DNA from: Nymphaea colorata | Lineage: Eukaryota; Streptophyta; Magnoliopsida; Nymphaeales; Nymphaeaceae | Assembly (NCBI RefSeq): GCF_008831285.2 | Contig: NC_045141.1 | Span: forward strand, 13,008,106-13,068,105 | Length of the DNA: 60,000 nt | Direction: 5' to 3' | Part shown: piece after piece, positions 32,200 to 51,322 of the stretch | How positions within the stretch are numbered: position 1 is the stretch's first letter | Layout of the letters: every line of letters begins with the position of its first letter | Translations under genes and position numbers: made by a program | Notes under the pieces: generated by a model | The model's input: the letters and a program-made list of their open reading frames with translations, nothing else | What the model was told of the DNA's origin: nothing | Database searches by the model: none

Positions 32200-34819
32200 C
32201 CTTTTTTGAGAAAGAAATAAACCCTTGAAGGAGAAAGTCACTTAAATGCCCAAAAAATAGTGGAGAAGGCCAAGATCTTTAATGCCAAATTCTTGATCTA
32301 GAGTATGCATGATGGACTTGATCATAGTATCATTATTTCCTGTAATAATAATATCATCAACATCGATCAAGATATATAAAGTTGAATCAGATCACACTCG
32401 CAGAAAAAAAGAGGAATCCACTTTTGAGCCGACGAACTCCAATGTGACCAAGAAATTAGTACGCCGTTGGAACCAATTACGGGGAAACTATTTTAAACCA
32501 TAAATAGCCTTATGCAGTTGACAAACATGATGAGGAAAATGATCATCGATGAAGCCCGGTGGTTGAGCCATATATACCTTCTCAGTAAGAACACCATGAA
32601 GGAAAGCATTGTGAACATCAAGTTGCCGAACAGTCCAGCCAAAAGTAATGACAATAGTGAGAAGAACATGTATAGAAGTGTGTTTGACTATGGGACTGAA
32701 GGTTTCAAAGTAGTCAATACCATGTTCTTGAGTGTAGCCCTTAGCCACTAAGCGAGCCCTGTATCTTTCTAGAGTGCCATCAGCTTTTCTTTTAATACGA
32801 AAAACCCATTTTGAGCCAATGATATTAGCAGAGGGAGGCGGTGATACAAGAGTCCATGTGTGATTCTTGTGTAGAGCTGCAAGTTCATCTTTCATGGCTT
32901 GAACCCAATGAGTATGCTTCAAGGCTTGAGACGCAGTACGAGGTTCGGTTTCAGAGATTAGATGGGTGAGATGAACTGCAGGAAGGGGATATTTGGAGAT
33001 GGTGTAGGTTTTTGGCTTAAGAGAACCAGTTTGGGACCGAGTGAGCATGTAGTGAGAGCGATGCGGTCTAGGGGGTGCTGAAGGGTTCAACGGTGAAGGA
33101 TGAGGTGGTGAATAGGTAGGTGAGGGTGTAGATTCAGATTGTATATCCTGAGCGATGTTGGACGGTGAATGAATGGGGGGGAGTGGTGGTGGGGACGATG
33201 TAGTATTTGGTGAATGGTGCACGGGTGTGAGAGAGGAACGGTTTAAGAGAGGTGGTATGTTTGGGGAGGGCATAGTAATGACTGGAGGCAGTGGAGGTTT
33301 ACTTGGTGTAGGTTGTGCTGGTGATGCCAAGGTTTTAAAGGGATATACACTTTCATCAAAAACCACATGTGTGCTGATAAGAAGTTTGCTCGTATCTCAA
33401 TCAAAGCAAATGTATCCTTTGTGCATGCTGCTATATCCAAAAAAGACATGTTGCTTGCTGCGAAATTGCAAAATCACGTAGACAAGGATAGCAGGTACAT
33501 CCAAAAACCTTTAGAAACTTATAATCAGGAAATTGTTTGAACAAAACTTGATATGGTGACTTCATTTTGAGAACCCGTGTTGGCATTCTATTGATCAAGA
33601 AAACAACAGTTGTAAAGGCAAAGTCCCAATACTTATAAGGTAAATTTGCATGAGCAAGTAGAGTTAATCCAATGTCAACAATGTGCCTGTTTGCTTTCTA
33701 TGCTGCCATTTTGTTGGTGAGCATGTGGGCACACAACTCTATGAACAATACCAATTTCTTTGAGATAGGTGGAAACAATGCGATATTCTCCTCCCCAATC
33801 GCTTTGAACAGCCTTGATTTTTCGATCAAATTGACGTTCTACCATAACTTGAAATGTTTTAAAGATGGAAAGAACATCTGATCTACTTTTGATAATATAT
33901 ATCCAAGAGAAACGAGAGAAGGCATCCATGAAATTAACATAATAGCTATAACCATGCACAGATGTGGTAGCAGCTGGTCCCCAAACATCAGTAAAATCAA
34001 ATCAAGTGGAGCAATAATCTTATGTAATGTCTGAGCAAAAGGAAGAACATGACTTTTCCCTCTTTGGCATGCATCGCATATTTGATTATGAGATTTGCCA
34101 TCAATAGGTAAGTCAAATTTATTCAAAACATGCATCACAATTCTAAAATCAGGATGTCCCAAACGACTATGCCAATTACCAACCGAGACTCGTTCTCCTA
34201 CAAGTGCTGTTTTCTGGCAGGCTCCATGTTGTTGTAAATTCAGCTGATACAATCCTCCTTTATTTGCTCCCTCCAGAAGTTTCTCCCCTGTTGTCTGATT
34301 CTTAACATAACAACGATTTGCATCAAATTCAAAAACAACGTTATTGTCACTGGCAAATTTATGCACAGATAGAAGATTTTTAGGGATGGTGGGAACATGC
34401 AGCACATTGTTTATAAAAATTTTTGAGGCTGGGCTGTAGAGAGAGACATTACCAACATTCTTGATTTGAAGACCAGTACCATTTCCAACTCTTAGCTGAT
34501 CTTGCCCACGATATTCTGAGTGAACGAAGAGTTTGTTTAAGTCAGCCGTCACGTGATGAGTAGCACTGGTGTCGGGATACCAGAATCCATCATCTGTTTG
34601 AGGTATGGTTTTCATATGATAAGCTTTTGGGGATGAAGATCCCTTTTGGAACTTGTATAACTTGCAGCTCAATGCACCATGTCCTGATTTCCTGCAAGCT
34701 TGACATACAGTACGACATTGAGAAGCGAAGTGGCCATGATTTCCATAGGCATGACAACTAACATTTTTTTTCCTGAGGACGGATTCCTGAACGCCCTTTT
34801 TGCTGCTCATTTCTTCCAC
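32200..34819 (-). pseudogene. Copia pol of the nested element, interrupted and 3'-truncated
   Basis: Two zinc-knuckle motifs are present. The first has lost a cysteine (CHAYGNHGHFASQC). The second is intact (CQACRKSGHGALSC). The protease motif is altered (DTSATHHVT). The pre-integrase block WHSRLGHPDF and integrase pieces (NFMDAFSRFSWIYIIKSRSD) follow across frameshifts. A proline-rich linker precedes the reverse transcriptase start (GSKWVFRIKRKADGTLERYR, RQLDVHNAFLHGVL). The catalytic YVDD is changed to DVDD. RNase H is missing. Confidence 0.85.
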
Positions 34820-35610
34820 GGTAATTGGGATTCTTAAAGTTTTGTCGGTGGGCTACATAGGCTGAAGGATCCTCAACGTTTCCAGACTTCGAAATTTCAG
34901 ATTATTGAATAAGAAGCAAAAAATATAATTCTTCAAAGTTTATGGGATCGACGCGAGTGTGCAACGAAACTTTCAGGGTGCCATATTCATCAGTAGGAAG
35001 ACCAGAAAGAATATTCATGACAAGATCCTCCTCATCTACTGGTTTGGAAGCCATGACTAGCTGATGAGCTACACCTTTTGCTTTGTGAAAATATGCTGTT
35101 ATGGATTCATTTCCCTTTTTTAGGTTTTGCAGGGTAGATTTAAGTTGTTGCACCTTTGCTCTAGATTAAGCAGCATAGATGCATTTTATGGTAGTCCAGA
35201 CTTTGTATGACGAGTCAAGACCTACAACTTGACTATGGACGACTTCACTAAGCGACGAAATGATCCAACTTAACAATAGTTGGTCACCTCGATGCCATTC
35301 CAAGAAGGCTGGATTTAAGATAGTTCTTTTGCCATCTTCACTAGGCAAGAACTCGTTTGGGCATTTGAATGACCCATCGATATATCCCATCATATTATAA
35401 CTCTTAAGCATAGGAATGAATTGAGATTCTCAAAGTAAGTAGTTGTCAGAAGACAGTTTGATGGATAAAAAATGCTGAAGACTAGTTGGGGCAGGTATGA
35501 CGAAGGAGATCAGACCTGAAAATGGCAGACTCATGTTGTCGAAACCATACTTGGTTGATGTTGCAGCTGTGCTGTAGGAGTCTCCTTCTAGGATTGCTTG
35601 TTGATTCGCC
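34795..35610 (-). pseudogene. Copia gag of the nested element, interrupted
   Basis: Starts MANQQAILEGDSYS at about 35612. TGA replaces Trp after DNYLL. The capsid-like frames (35411-35166, 35153-34902) include FLEWHRGDQLLLSWIISSLS and KGNESITAYFHKAKGVAHQL. The frame is broken between them by another stop. Confidence 0.82.
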
Positions 35611-35623
35611 ATAACCTTGCTCT

Positions 35624-35630
35624 GATACCA
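35624..35630 (-). other. Primer binding site next to the right LTR (core; complementarity extends leftwards to about 35619)
   Basis: Minus-strand TGGTATCAGAGC abuts the LTR and is complementary to initiator Met-tRNA. Confidence 0.85.
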
Positions 35631-35979
35631 TACAAGACCACACGCCATGAAGAAGAAAGAAAGGAGAGAGAGAAAAGGAGAAGACGACAATGATTTTTAA
35701 CGTGGTTCGACCTTTGGTCTACGTCCACGAAGAATGTGTCTCTTTCTTGTTAATTTTACAAGACAAGAGACTCTCTTTTATAGTCAATTTTCATGACCAT
35801 CAATCCCATATTCGTTGGGATTTGATTTGATTACAGAATCGTTAATCCCATATTTGTTGGGATTAGATTTGATTACAAAATCGCTAATCTCATATTTGTT
35901 GGGATTAGATTTGATTTCAGAATCGCAAGTTTCCTCTTTTTCAATTGCTATACATAGATGATCCTCTTCCTTTGTAGCA
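35631..35979 (-). repeat. Copia LTR (right copy)
   Basis: 349 bases, roughly 95% like 31848-32197 by eye. It carries three 42-base tandem units (35802-35923). Confidence 0.9.
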
Positions 35980-36039
35980 GTCTTAATAGCATGAGTGTTA
36001 TCTTTGGTACAGACATGAGGATCTGATATGGGCTAGATC

Positions 36040-36530
36040 TCCTCCAGCTGTAGATGTGAGATGCAGTGGTTTAATAGTTTAAAACTCAACCTTGCCAAGG
36101 GCTACGACAGAGTGGCTGTCGAGTTCCTCAAGAATGGTATGCACCTCCTCGGATTTCATCCTAGGTGGGTGGAGCTAATTTGCACTTGTGTTTTGACTGT
36201 TTTCTACGAAGTTCTTATTAATGGGAGACTGGGGGACAGATTCGAGGGCAAGAGGGGCCTAGGCAAGGGGACCATATGTTCTCTTATTTGTTTATCATGA
36301 TCATGGAAGTCCTTAATCCTTGTGTCCAGGTTCGTATTCGTCAGGAAAAAATAGAGTTGCACAAACTGCGCAGGGTTCGTAGGAAACTGGTGCAGTCATG
36401 TTTGTAGATGATGTTTTTGCTTATTACCAAGGCTAACAAAAAATCTATTTGCCGCTATTAGAGATGTCTTGAGGGAGTTTGATGTCTTGGCTGGTACCTA
36501 TAGATGAAGTCAAGCCTCTTCAAAATCCGG
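36040..36530 (+). pseudogene. LINE reverse transcriptase fragment, part 2
   Basis: Plus-sense KLNLAKGYDRVAVEFLKNGM, then RWVELICTCVLTVFYEVLIN and GDRFEGKRGLGKG. These are the reverse transcriptase blocks that follow the part ending at 31702. The usual FxDD region is decayed. It ends near LREFDVLAG and VKSSLF-like wording (about 36470-36530), where minus-strand LINE sequence begins. Confidence 0.82.
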
Positions 36531-36534
36531 ATCA

Positions 36535-37610
36535 TAGGACAGCCTGTTTCATCCTGTTGTCAACAGTTGAAAACGATTTCCTTGCACCTGCTCTTTTTCC
36601 TACAAAAATTGCAAAAACGAAAGCATTTGCTGGGTTTGGGCCGCGGATGTTCCAAGCAACCAAATTCATTCTTCAATGAAGGACATACCTTGGCGCTCCT
36701 GGTTTTCAAAATTAAAACCCATGCTGACTTGTTCGCACTTTCCACGCGTATCATCTACTGCCAAATGAGCCAAACAAGAATTGCTGATGTCTTGGAGAAT
36801 TTATCTCCCCTTTGCACCTCTCCGTCCCCTACCCATGCTAATTGAACTTCATGGGGGTTTAGAATTTCTTGCTCTGCTATGAAGGGACGAGGAGAAACAG
36901 GCGCAGAAGCTTCTGCCATGTCCATTTCAGTAGATTTGGCCTGAAATTCAAAGCCTGCGGGGATCTCCACCTGCGGAAGCAAGGAACCTTGCTCAGGCCG
37001 AGTAAGGAATGGATTGGTAGACGTGGAGGATGGCGATGTATCCTTGATTACCCCAAGGTCCTCTACAACATTCTTATACTGCATACCTCGATTGGCCCTT
37101 TTCTTGTTCTAGAAGGCAGGTGTCTGCTACCCGTTGAGGGAGGCACGGGCACCGGTTAGGGAAGCTCTAAGTCCTCGACTGCTTGGTCCTCATTCAAGAC
37201 TTGAAATCTATTGGAGTTGCTAGGAGAAGAAGGCTGATTCAAGGGCCTTCTGCCCCTCTATTTCTGCTTCTTTTGGGGCTCAGGGACCTGCTCCTCCCGA
37301 CTTTTTTGAACTCTCTGCTCATAAGCCAGGCGCGAAGGGCAAGAAGCAAAACGAGGGGAGTTAACCCCACACAGGCGACAGAATGAGTCACGTTCTGCCT
37401 TCATAGATGACCGGTTGAAGGATGCATTCGCCTTCAACAAAAATCTCAACCTTCGGCTTGAGTTCAGCTTGAAGCGGGAGACCAACTCTCAGCCTAGCAA
37501 ATCCATCCCACGAAATGTTCCTGGTGGGCAGGTCGGCCCCACATTTCACAATATGGGTCCCTAGGAGTTTAGGATTCACGAAATTACAATGTTCATCAGA
37601 AGATTGCTAC
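36535..37610 (-). pseudogene. LINE ORF1 and start of ORF2 endonuclease
   Basis: Minus-sense frames at 37579-37388 and 37485-37258 give CGADLPTRNISWDGFARLRV and CRLCGVNSPRFASCPSRLAY, a DUF4283/zinc-knuckle ORF1 in which the knuckle histidine is replaced. A variable linker (37084-36755) follows. Then comes VAWNIRGPNPANAF (about 36675-36630), the first motif of the AP-type endonuclease of ORF2. The endonuclease stops after a few dozen residues at the strand switch near 36530. Confidence 0.72.
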
Positions 37611-38755
37611 TCATGTTACGTCGTATCTTTGGCATCTGGTTTGGGTGTTTTCTAGTCAGGCATCCCAATTAAGATTTCTCTCTTAAGATAAAATATCTGA
37701 CCAATTTTACCTCGGACAAATAGTTTGTCCCGTTCAATAAGATAGATATGATCATCAGATATGGTGTACCTATTCTTATAGAGTGATCTTCTTATTATTG
37801 TTATTTGACCGTTATTATCTTCCATGAAGAGAAGGAATCATAATAGAGCGAACCTAACTCTGATATCATGAAAAGAAACTCCACTATTATAGGATCTGGA
37901 ACATCAGTTTTATCATATGAATCATGGTAAATGTACATAAAAAGTGTGACTGCATGACTTATATAGAATGCATATACGAATACTCTAAAGCTCCATGATA
38001 TTATTAGAGAGAGAAAGAGAGAATAAATGGTGTTTCCCCACCTTTTGTGTGCCGGAATGAGCATTTTTAGTTAAGTTAATGGTACAAATAGATTCAACAT
38101 AGTTTTCAAAGTCTTTTTAAAAATATAATACGACTTTTGACCGGTCAAATTTTGTTTCATTGTGAGCATAATTTTGATGCGGTTGCTTTTTCTTTTGTAC
38201 ATCTTGAAACAATGATTTCATATTCTTATTAATAAATTGTAAATATGAGATTTTTCAAATTGATCATTGGTCTAACGGTCATATGCACAAAAAACTCTAG
38301 AGTGGGGTGGGGGGAGAAGAAATTTATGGAAAAACTCAATGCTATCATGGGTCATATAATTGCAGGATGATGGATGGCTAAAATTTAAATACTCGTCAAT
38401 ATCATAGATCGTTACTAAGCTACCATAAACCGTTGCCGCATCATATTCGATAGTCAATACCAATTTAATAGTTTTTTTAACGACACATTTTTAAACTTTA
38501 GCGTCCGCAACATACGACACAGGATAGCATTGAACTCTTCAAAAGTTATGTACATATCATATTCATGCTTAAAACGATAAAAACAACACCAAATTCATAA
38601 GTTTAGACATCTACGATGAGTTTTATAACATTATAACTGTTAGATTATTAAATATTTAACAATTTTTAGTATAATAATGTTTGCATTTTTGAAATTTCGA
38701 TTTTTGTTTACGAAGATAATAACTGTATAATTGATTTTTGAAATAGAGTTGGAGA
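37611..38755. other. Intergenic spacer upstream of WDR5
   Basis: AT-rich, with no recognisable gene or element. It probably contains the WDR5 promoter. TTATAACATTATAACTG and similar A/T runs lie 150-300 bases before the start codon, but no site can be fixed. Confidence 0.5.
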
Positions 38756-47803
<9,048 letters not shown>

Positions 47804-47835
47804 GGTTGTCATGTAAGAATGGATTCCTTTGTATG

Positions 47836-48203
47836 TGTCATGTTGTTCTTGTCTGAACTGATACAATTGAATCGGATCATTTCACAAGCCATCAGTGTTG
47901 CAGCTCACAGTATCGTTGTGTAAACGGAGTTCATTCAACGCAATCTAAATTCATCTAAAACTTTCTCGAGCTATAGTTATTAGTATTCTTGTCATTGGGT
48001 AGTAATACTTTTACTGTTGTGTCATGTTGTTCTTGTCTGAACTGATACAATTGAATCGGATCATTTCACAAGCCATCAGTGTTGCAGCTCACAGTATCAT
48101 TGTGTAAACGGAGTTCATTCAACGCAATCTACATTCATCTAAAACTTTCTGGAGCTATAGTTATTAGTATTCTTGCAATTGGGTAGTAATACTTTTACTA
48201 CGT
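47836..48203 (+). repeat. 184-base tandem duplication in the presumed WDR5 3' UTR
   Basis: 47836-48019 and 48020-48203 are near-identical (about five differences), starting TGTCATGTTGTTCTTGTC, 33 bases after the WDR5 stop. It probably duplicates part of the 3' untranslated region, including any poly(A) signals in it. Confidence 0.93.
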
Positions 48204-49150
48204 TATTAGTATTCCTGATCACCATAAAAAATAATTTGATACGCAAAGGTATAACGGTGAAATAGGGGTAACATCAATCATGAATCGACATTTCGAAAGG
48301 CCTTCACTCCAAATTGGTGTATGGACTCTCTCTGTCTCTCGCTACATGCACCACATGTGCACTCACATATACAATGTGCTCATGTGTATAGTGAACTTCC
48401 GATTTAAATCAACTGGGAGGGAGGTCTCTCTTCCTTTGTTGACAATGAATAGACGAAGTGTGTATAATGAACTTACTTACGCTTTCTGGTGTCATTTCAT
48501 TTACTAGTATTTTGGTGCAAAAAGATGTTCATGCCCCAGAAAATGGTGCAGTGTATGCATATTTTTGTTTTGTTTTTTCCATTTATTTTGCTTTCCGCTA
48601 TAAACAGGAGTACATGTTCCTTACCAATTCCCAATCGCCCCTTTTCGCATGAGGAGTTTCATTGGCGTAAAAAGACAAAAAGGTTATTTTCTTTCTGGTT
48701 GTTTCTACCTTTCTTGGCATAACAACCCTTCTTTCTCGCTTGGGCAGAGTTCGGTTTTTATCTCCATCGTAAATGATGTTGGTAACTTGTTGTATAGGAT
48801 TGCTCAAAGTAAAATATCATCTATTAGGTGAAAATGCCAATTTTAGTTGTTTCCATTATTTCTTTTGAAGATGATTCTCTTATTTTTTTTATACTTGTAA
48901 GTGCCTGCTTTCGATCTCACTTATGAGGCAAGAGGAACTAATCATCCTGAGTAAAGGCTCATTCTACCCGTGAAGGCTTCTTTCCACGTTGCTTGTCGAA
49001 GTTTTGCCTGATAATCTTTATTTCTTCTTTTTTGATAAATTTTCATTTGAAGGGACCGTTTTTGCCGCAATTTCATAGAACGGTACTTTTTACAATCTTT
49101 TCTAGTAAAGACCACGCTGTTTATAGAAAAACTGTCAAACAAAGGCTTGA
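48204..49150. other. Intergenic sequence, no recognisable features
   Basis: Mixed-composition DNA downstream of WDR5. Short frames here have no recognisable family. Confidence 0.5.
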
Positions 49151-49179
49151 AATAAACTTCTGCTAACTTGAAAAGCGAA

Positions 49180-49505
49180 GAGTCTACACACGCTCAAGTA
49201 AACAAGTTGAGTTCGATCTAGGCAGGCTCAACTTGTTTCTGCTTGACTAAAATTAAACAAAGAAAATATATAAAAACCATCATACAATACTATTACAAAC
49301 AAGAAATAACCACAATTGAGTTCGTTGTGGCTAGCAAGTATATTAGGTTGTGACTTGAAGCATAATCTTCTCAGTAAAGGCAAGCCGAGTTCGAGCTAGG
49401 TAACTGAAGCTTGACTCCAGCTCGAGCTGAACCAAGCTCAAGTTGAGCTCTTTGGCAGTTGAGCCGAGTTTGAGCTGCCTTAGCTCGGTGTACATCCCTA
49501 TTTCT
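49180..49505. repeat. GAGCTCGAGC-type repeat element
   Basis: Dense CGAGTTCGAGCT, AGCTCGAGCTGAACCAAGCT and AGTTGAGCCGAGTTTGAGCT units end in AGCTCGGTGTACATCCC. In the minus sense that end is GGGATGTACACCGAGCT, wording common at ends of plant MITEs. A related stretch lies at 50865-51130. Confidence 0.5.
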
Positions 49506-49532
49506 AGATCCTGAAATTTTCCTCACATATGG

Positions 49533-49535
<3 letters not shown>

Positions 49536-49564
<29 letters not shown>
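49536..49564. repeat. (TA)n microsatellite
   Basis: About 14 TA units. Confidence 0.93.
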
Positions 49565-49566
<2 letters not shown>

Positions 49567-50400
49567 CAGGATTGAATAAAAAAATAAAAGAATAGCAACC
49601 TTTTTCTCGTAAAATGAAGATTTTTTGGGTTTAGCTAGACATGCTCATAATGTCTCTCCATCTCTCCTCCATCTATATCTTTTTCAGCTTTGTCGATCTT
49701 GGATGAATGTAAATTTATGCATGTTCAAAACCTCCACTTTAGATATAAATTTATGACAAATTGATATCAATACTAAAAATAAAGCAAGAGATATTATCTA
49801 CCGCAAAAGCTTTATCTTAAAATCTGTATTGCCTTTCTCTATTTGTTGTACATAATAACACTATCCCGTAAGCTGAAAGGCGGACACCTTTGAGTTTTCA
49901 ACTTTCAAATATAAAAGAAATCAACAAGGTTTTGAATGATTGATTGCAAATGAAGGTGAAAGGCACCAAATTGAATGAAAATTGTTCATCACCGATCTCT
50001 AATGTAAGCCAGAAAGCGCCAAAAAGCTATTAAAACCGTAGGCCCAAAGCCCATGCACAAAGCCTTACTGTCAAGGAATGACATCTTTCAATCCTTCAGG
50101 TTGTTTTTCTTGGGTGGGCCACCATATAGTTTCTAAAATTTTCACCAGGCCAAATGAAAATTTCATAAACTTTGTGTGGTAAATCTTGTCCAGTCCAAGT
50201 ATGGTTTAATTCAAAGTTTTGCATCAGTTTTGGCTGCACCAGGCTTGAGCTTCTATGTGCACCTAGCTGCTCCAAACTTGACCTACTTAAGTTGCTATCG
50301 GGTTGCGTCGCGCTACATGGCCAACATGGATAGGCCAAATGGCAGCACCAGCATGCATCAAGTGAAGATGCTTTTGATTCAACTGTAGGCACCACCTACG
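49565..50400. other. Intergenic sequence, no recognisable features
   Basis: AT-rich; nothing identifiable. Confidence 0.5.
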
Positions 50401-50640
50401 GTTGGGTACCAGCCAGACACCCATCAATACTCGATGGGTATCAGCTTGATTCGACTCGATAATTTATTTTTAATAACATATACACACACACATATATATA
50501 TATAGCAGTCGGGCCGGGCCCAACCGGTCCAAGATGCGTGCTGGGTGGGCCCGATGCCAGCCGGAGGTGCGAGCAATTGGTCGGTGACACTAATTTTGTC
50601 CTTGTTAGACATATCTGATAATGAAACACAAAAAAAATGG
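50400..50640. repeat. GGGCCGGGCC-containing repeat
   Basis: GGGTACCAGCC and CGATGGGTATCAGC motifs, a short CA/TA tract, then CGGGCCGGGCCCAACCGGTC. The last motif recalls GGGCCGGGCCCGATAGGGC near 44390. Confidence 0.4.
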
Positions 50641-50864
50641 AAGGTAGGAAGCAAGAGTTGAATTATTGTCTGCTATGCAGATTGATTATTTAAATCACGT
50701 GGCCTTGTTCAGTGCAGGGCTAAGCCATATTAATTCCCTCTCCCATTTTGTTTTTCTCCAGTTTGCTTCCCTTGATTGAAGTACGAGACAAAAGGGCTCT
50801 TCCCTTTTCATGGATCATCTTCATACTTTTTCTCCTTTTGTAGGCAAAGTACGTGTTCCTGGCT

Positions 50865-51140
50865 AGGGCTGCACATGAGCACATGAGCTGAGTCTAGCTC
50901 GAGTTGGGCCAGCTCGAGCTTGACTCAACTTAGAAAACTTGATCTCAAACTCGAATTGAGCTTGAAAGAACAAGCTCGAGCACGACTGACCATACAACGT
51001 CAAGCTCGAATTCCACTAGTTTATGTTAAGCATGTATTGTTTTTTTTAAATCGCTTAACTCGTTTAGTTGCTACTCGTTTTAATTATTTACATTTATTAT
51101 GTAGTCGAACCGAGCCGAGTTTAAACGGGTTTGAGTTCTT
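50865..51140. repeat. Second GAGCTCGAGC-type repeat element
   Basis: Begins CTAGGGCTGCACATGAGC and contains TCTAGCTCGAGTTGGGCCAG, AGCTCGAGCTTGACTCAACT and GAACCGAGCCGAGTTTAAAC. It abuts the Copia fragment that follows. Confidence 0.5.
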
Positions 51141-51142
51141 AC

Positions 51143-51322
51143 AACCCAAACTCAACTTGAATCTTTTATCAGTTTCTCAAATAACCGATCATGAATGTGA
51201 TATTGTCTTCTCACAAGATAAATTCTTGATACATGACCATCTCTCCAAGAAAATGATTGAGGAAGGTTCTAGAAAAAATGATCTTTTGACTATTTGGATC
51301 TTTCTAACCCTACTTGCAACAT
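51143..51322 (+). pseudogene. Copia pre-integrase fragment
   Basis: The plus-sense frame reads PKLNLNLLSVSQITDHECDI, then FSQDKFLIHDHLSKKMIEEG. This is the segment between protease and integrase in Copia pol (LNLLSVSQ..., IHD..SKK.I..G). About 55 codons survive and no LTRs are visible nearby. Confidence 0.72.

Larger units (their letters stand above)
31703..35979 (-). mobile_element. Copia retrotransposon inserted in a LINE; LTR-internal-LTR-leader/gag arrangement
   Basis: In the minus sense the order is LTR (35979-35631), primer site, gag, protease, integrase, part of the reverse transcriptase, LTR (32197-31848), then again a primer site, leader and gag start (31847-31703) before LINE sequence returns. 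The internal region ends abruptly after the reverse transcriptase block [10 protein letters not shown]. RNase H and the purine tract are deleted. A second, truncated copy thus shares the 3' LTR, as expected after unequal recombination between tandem or circular copies. No target duplication can be assigned, because the left end is truncated. Confidence 0.85.
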
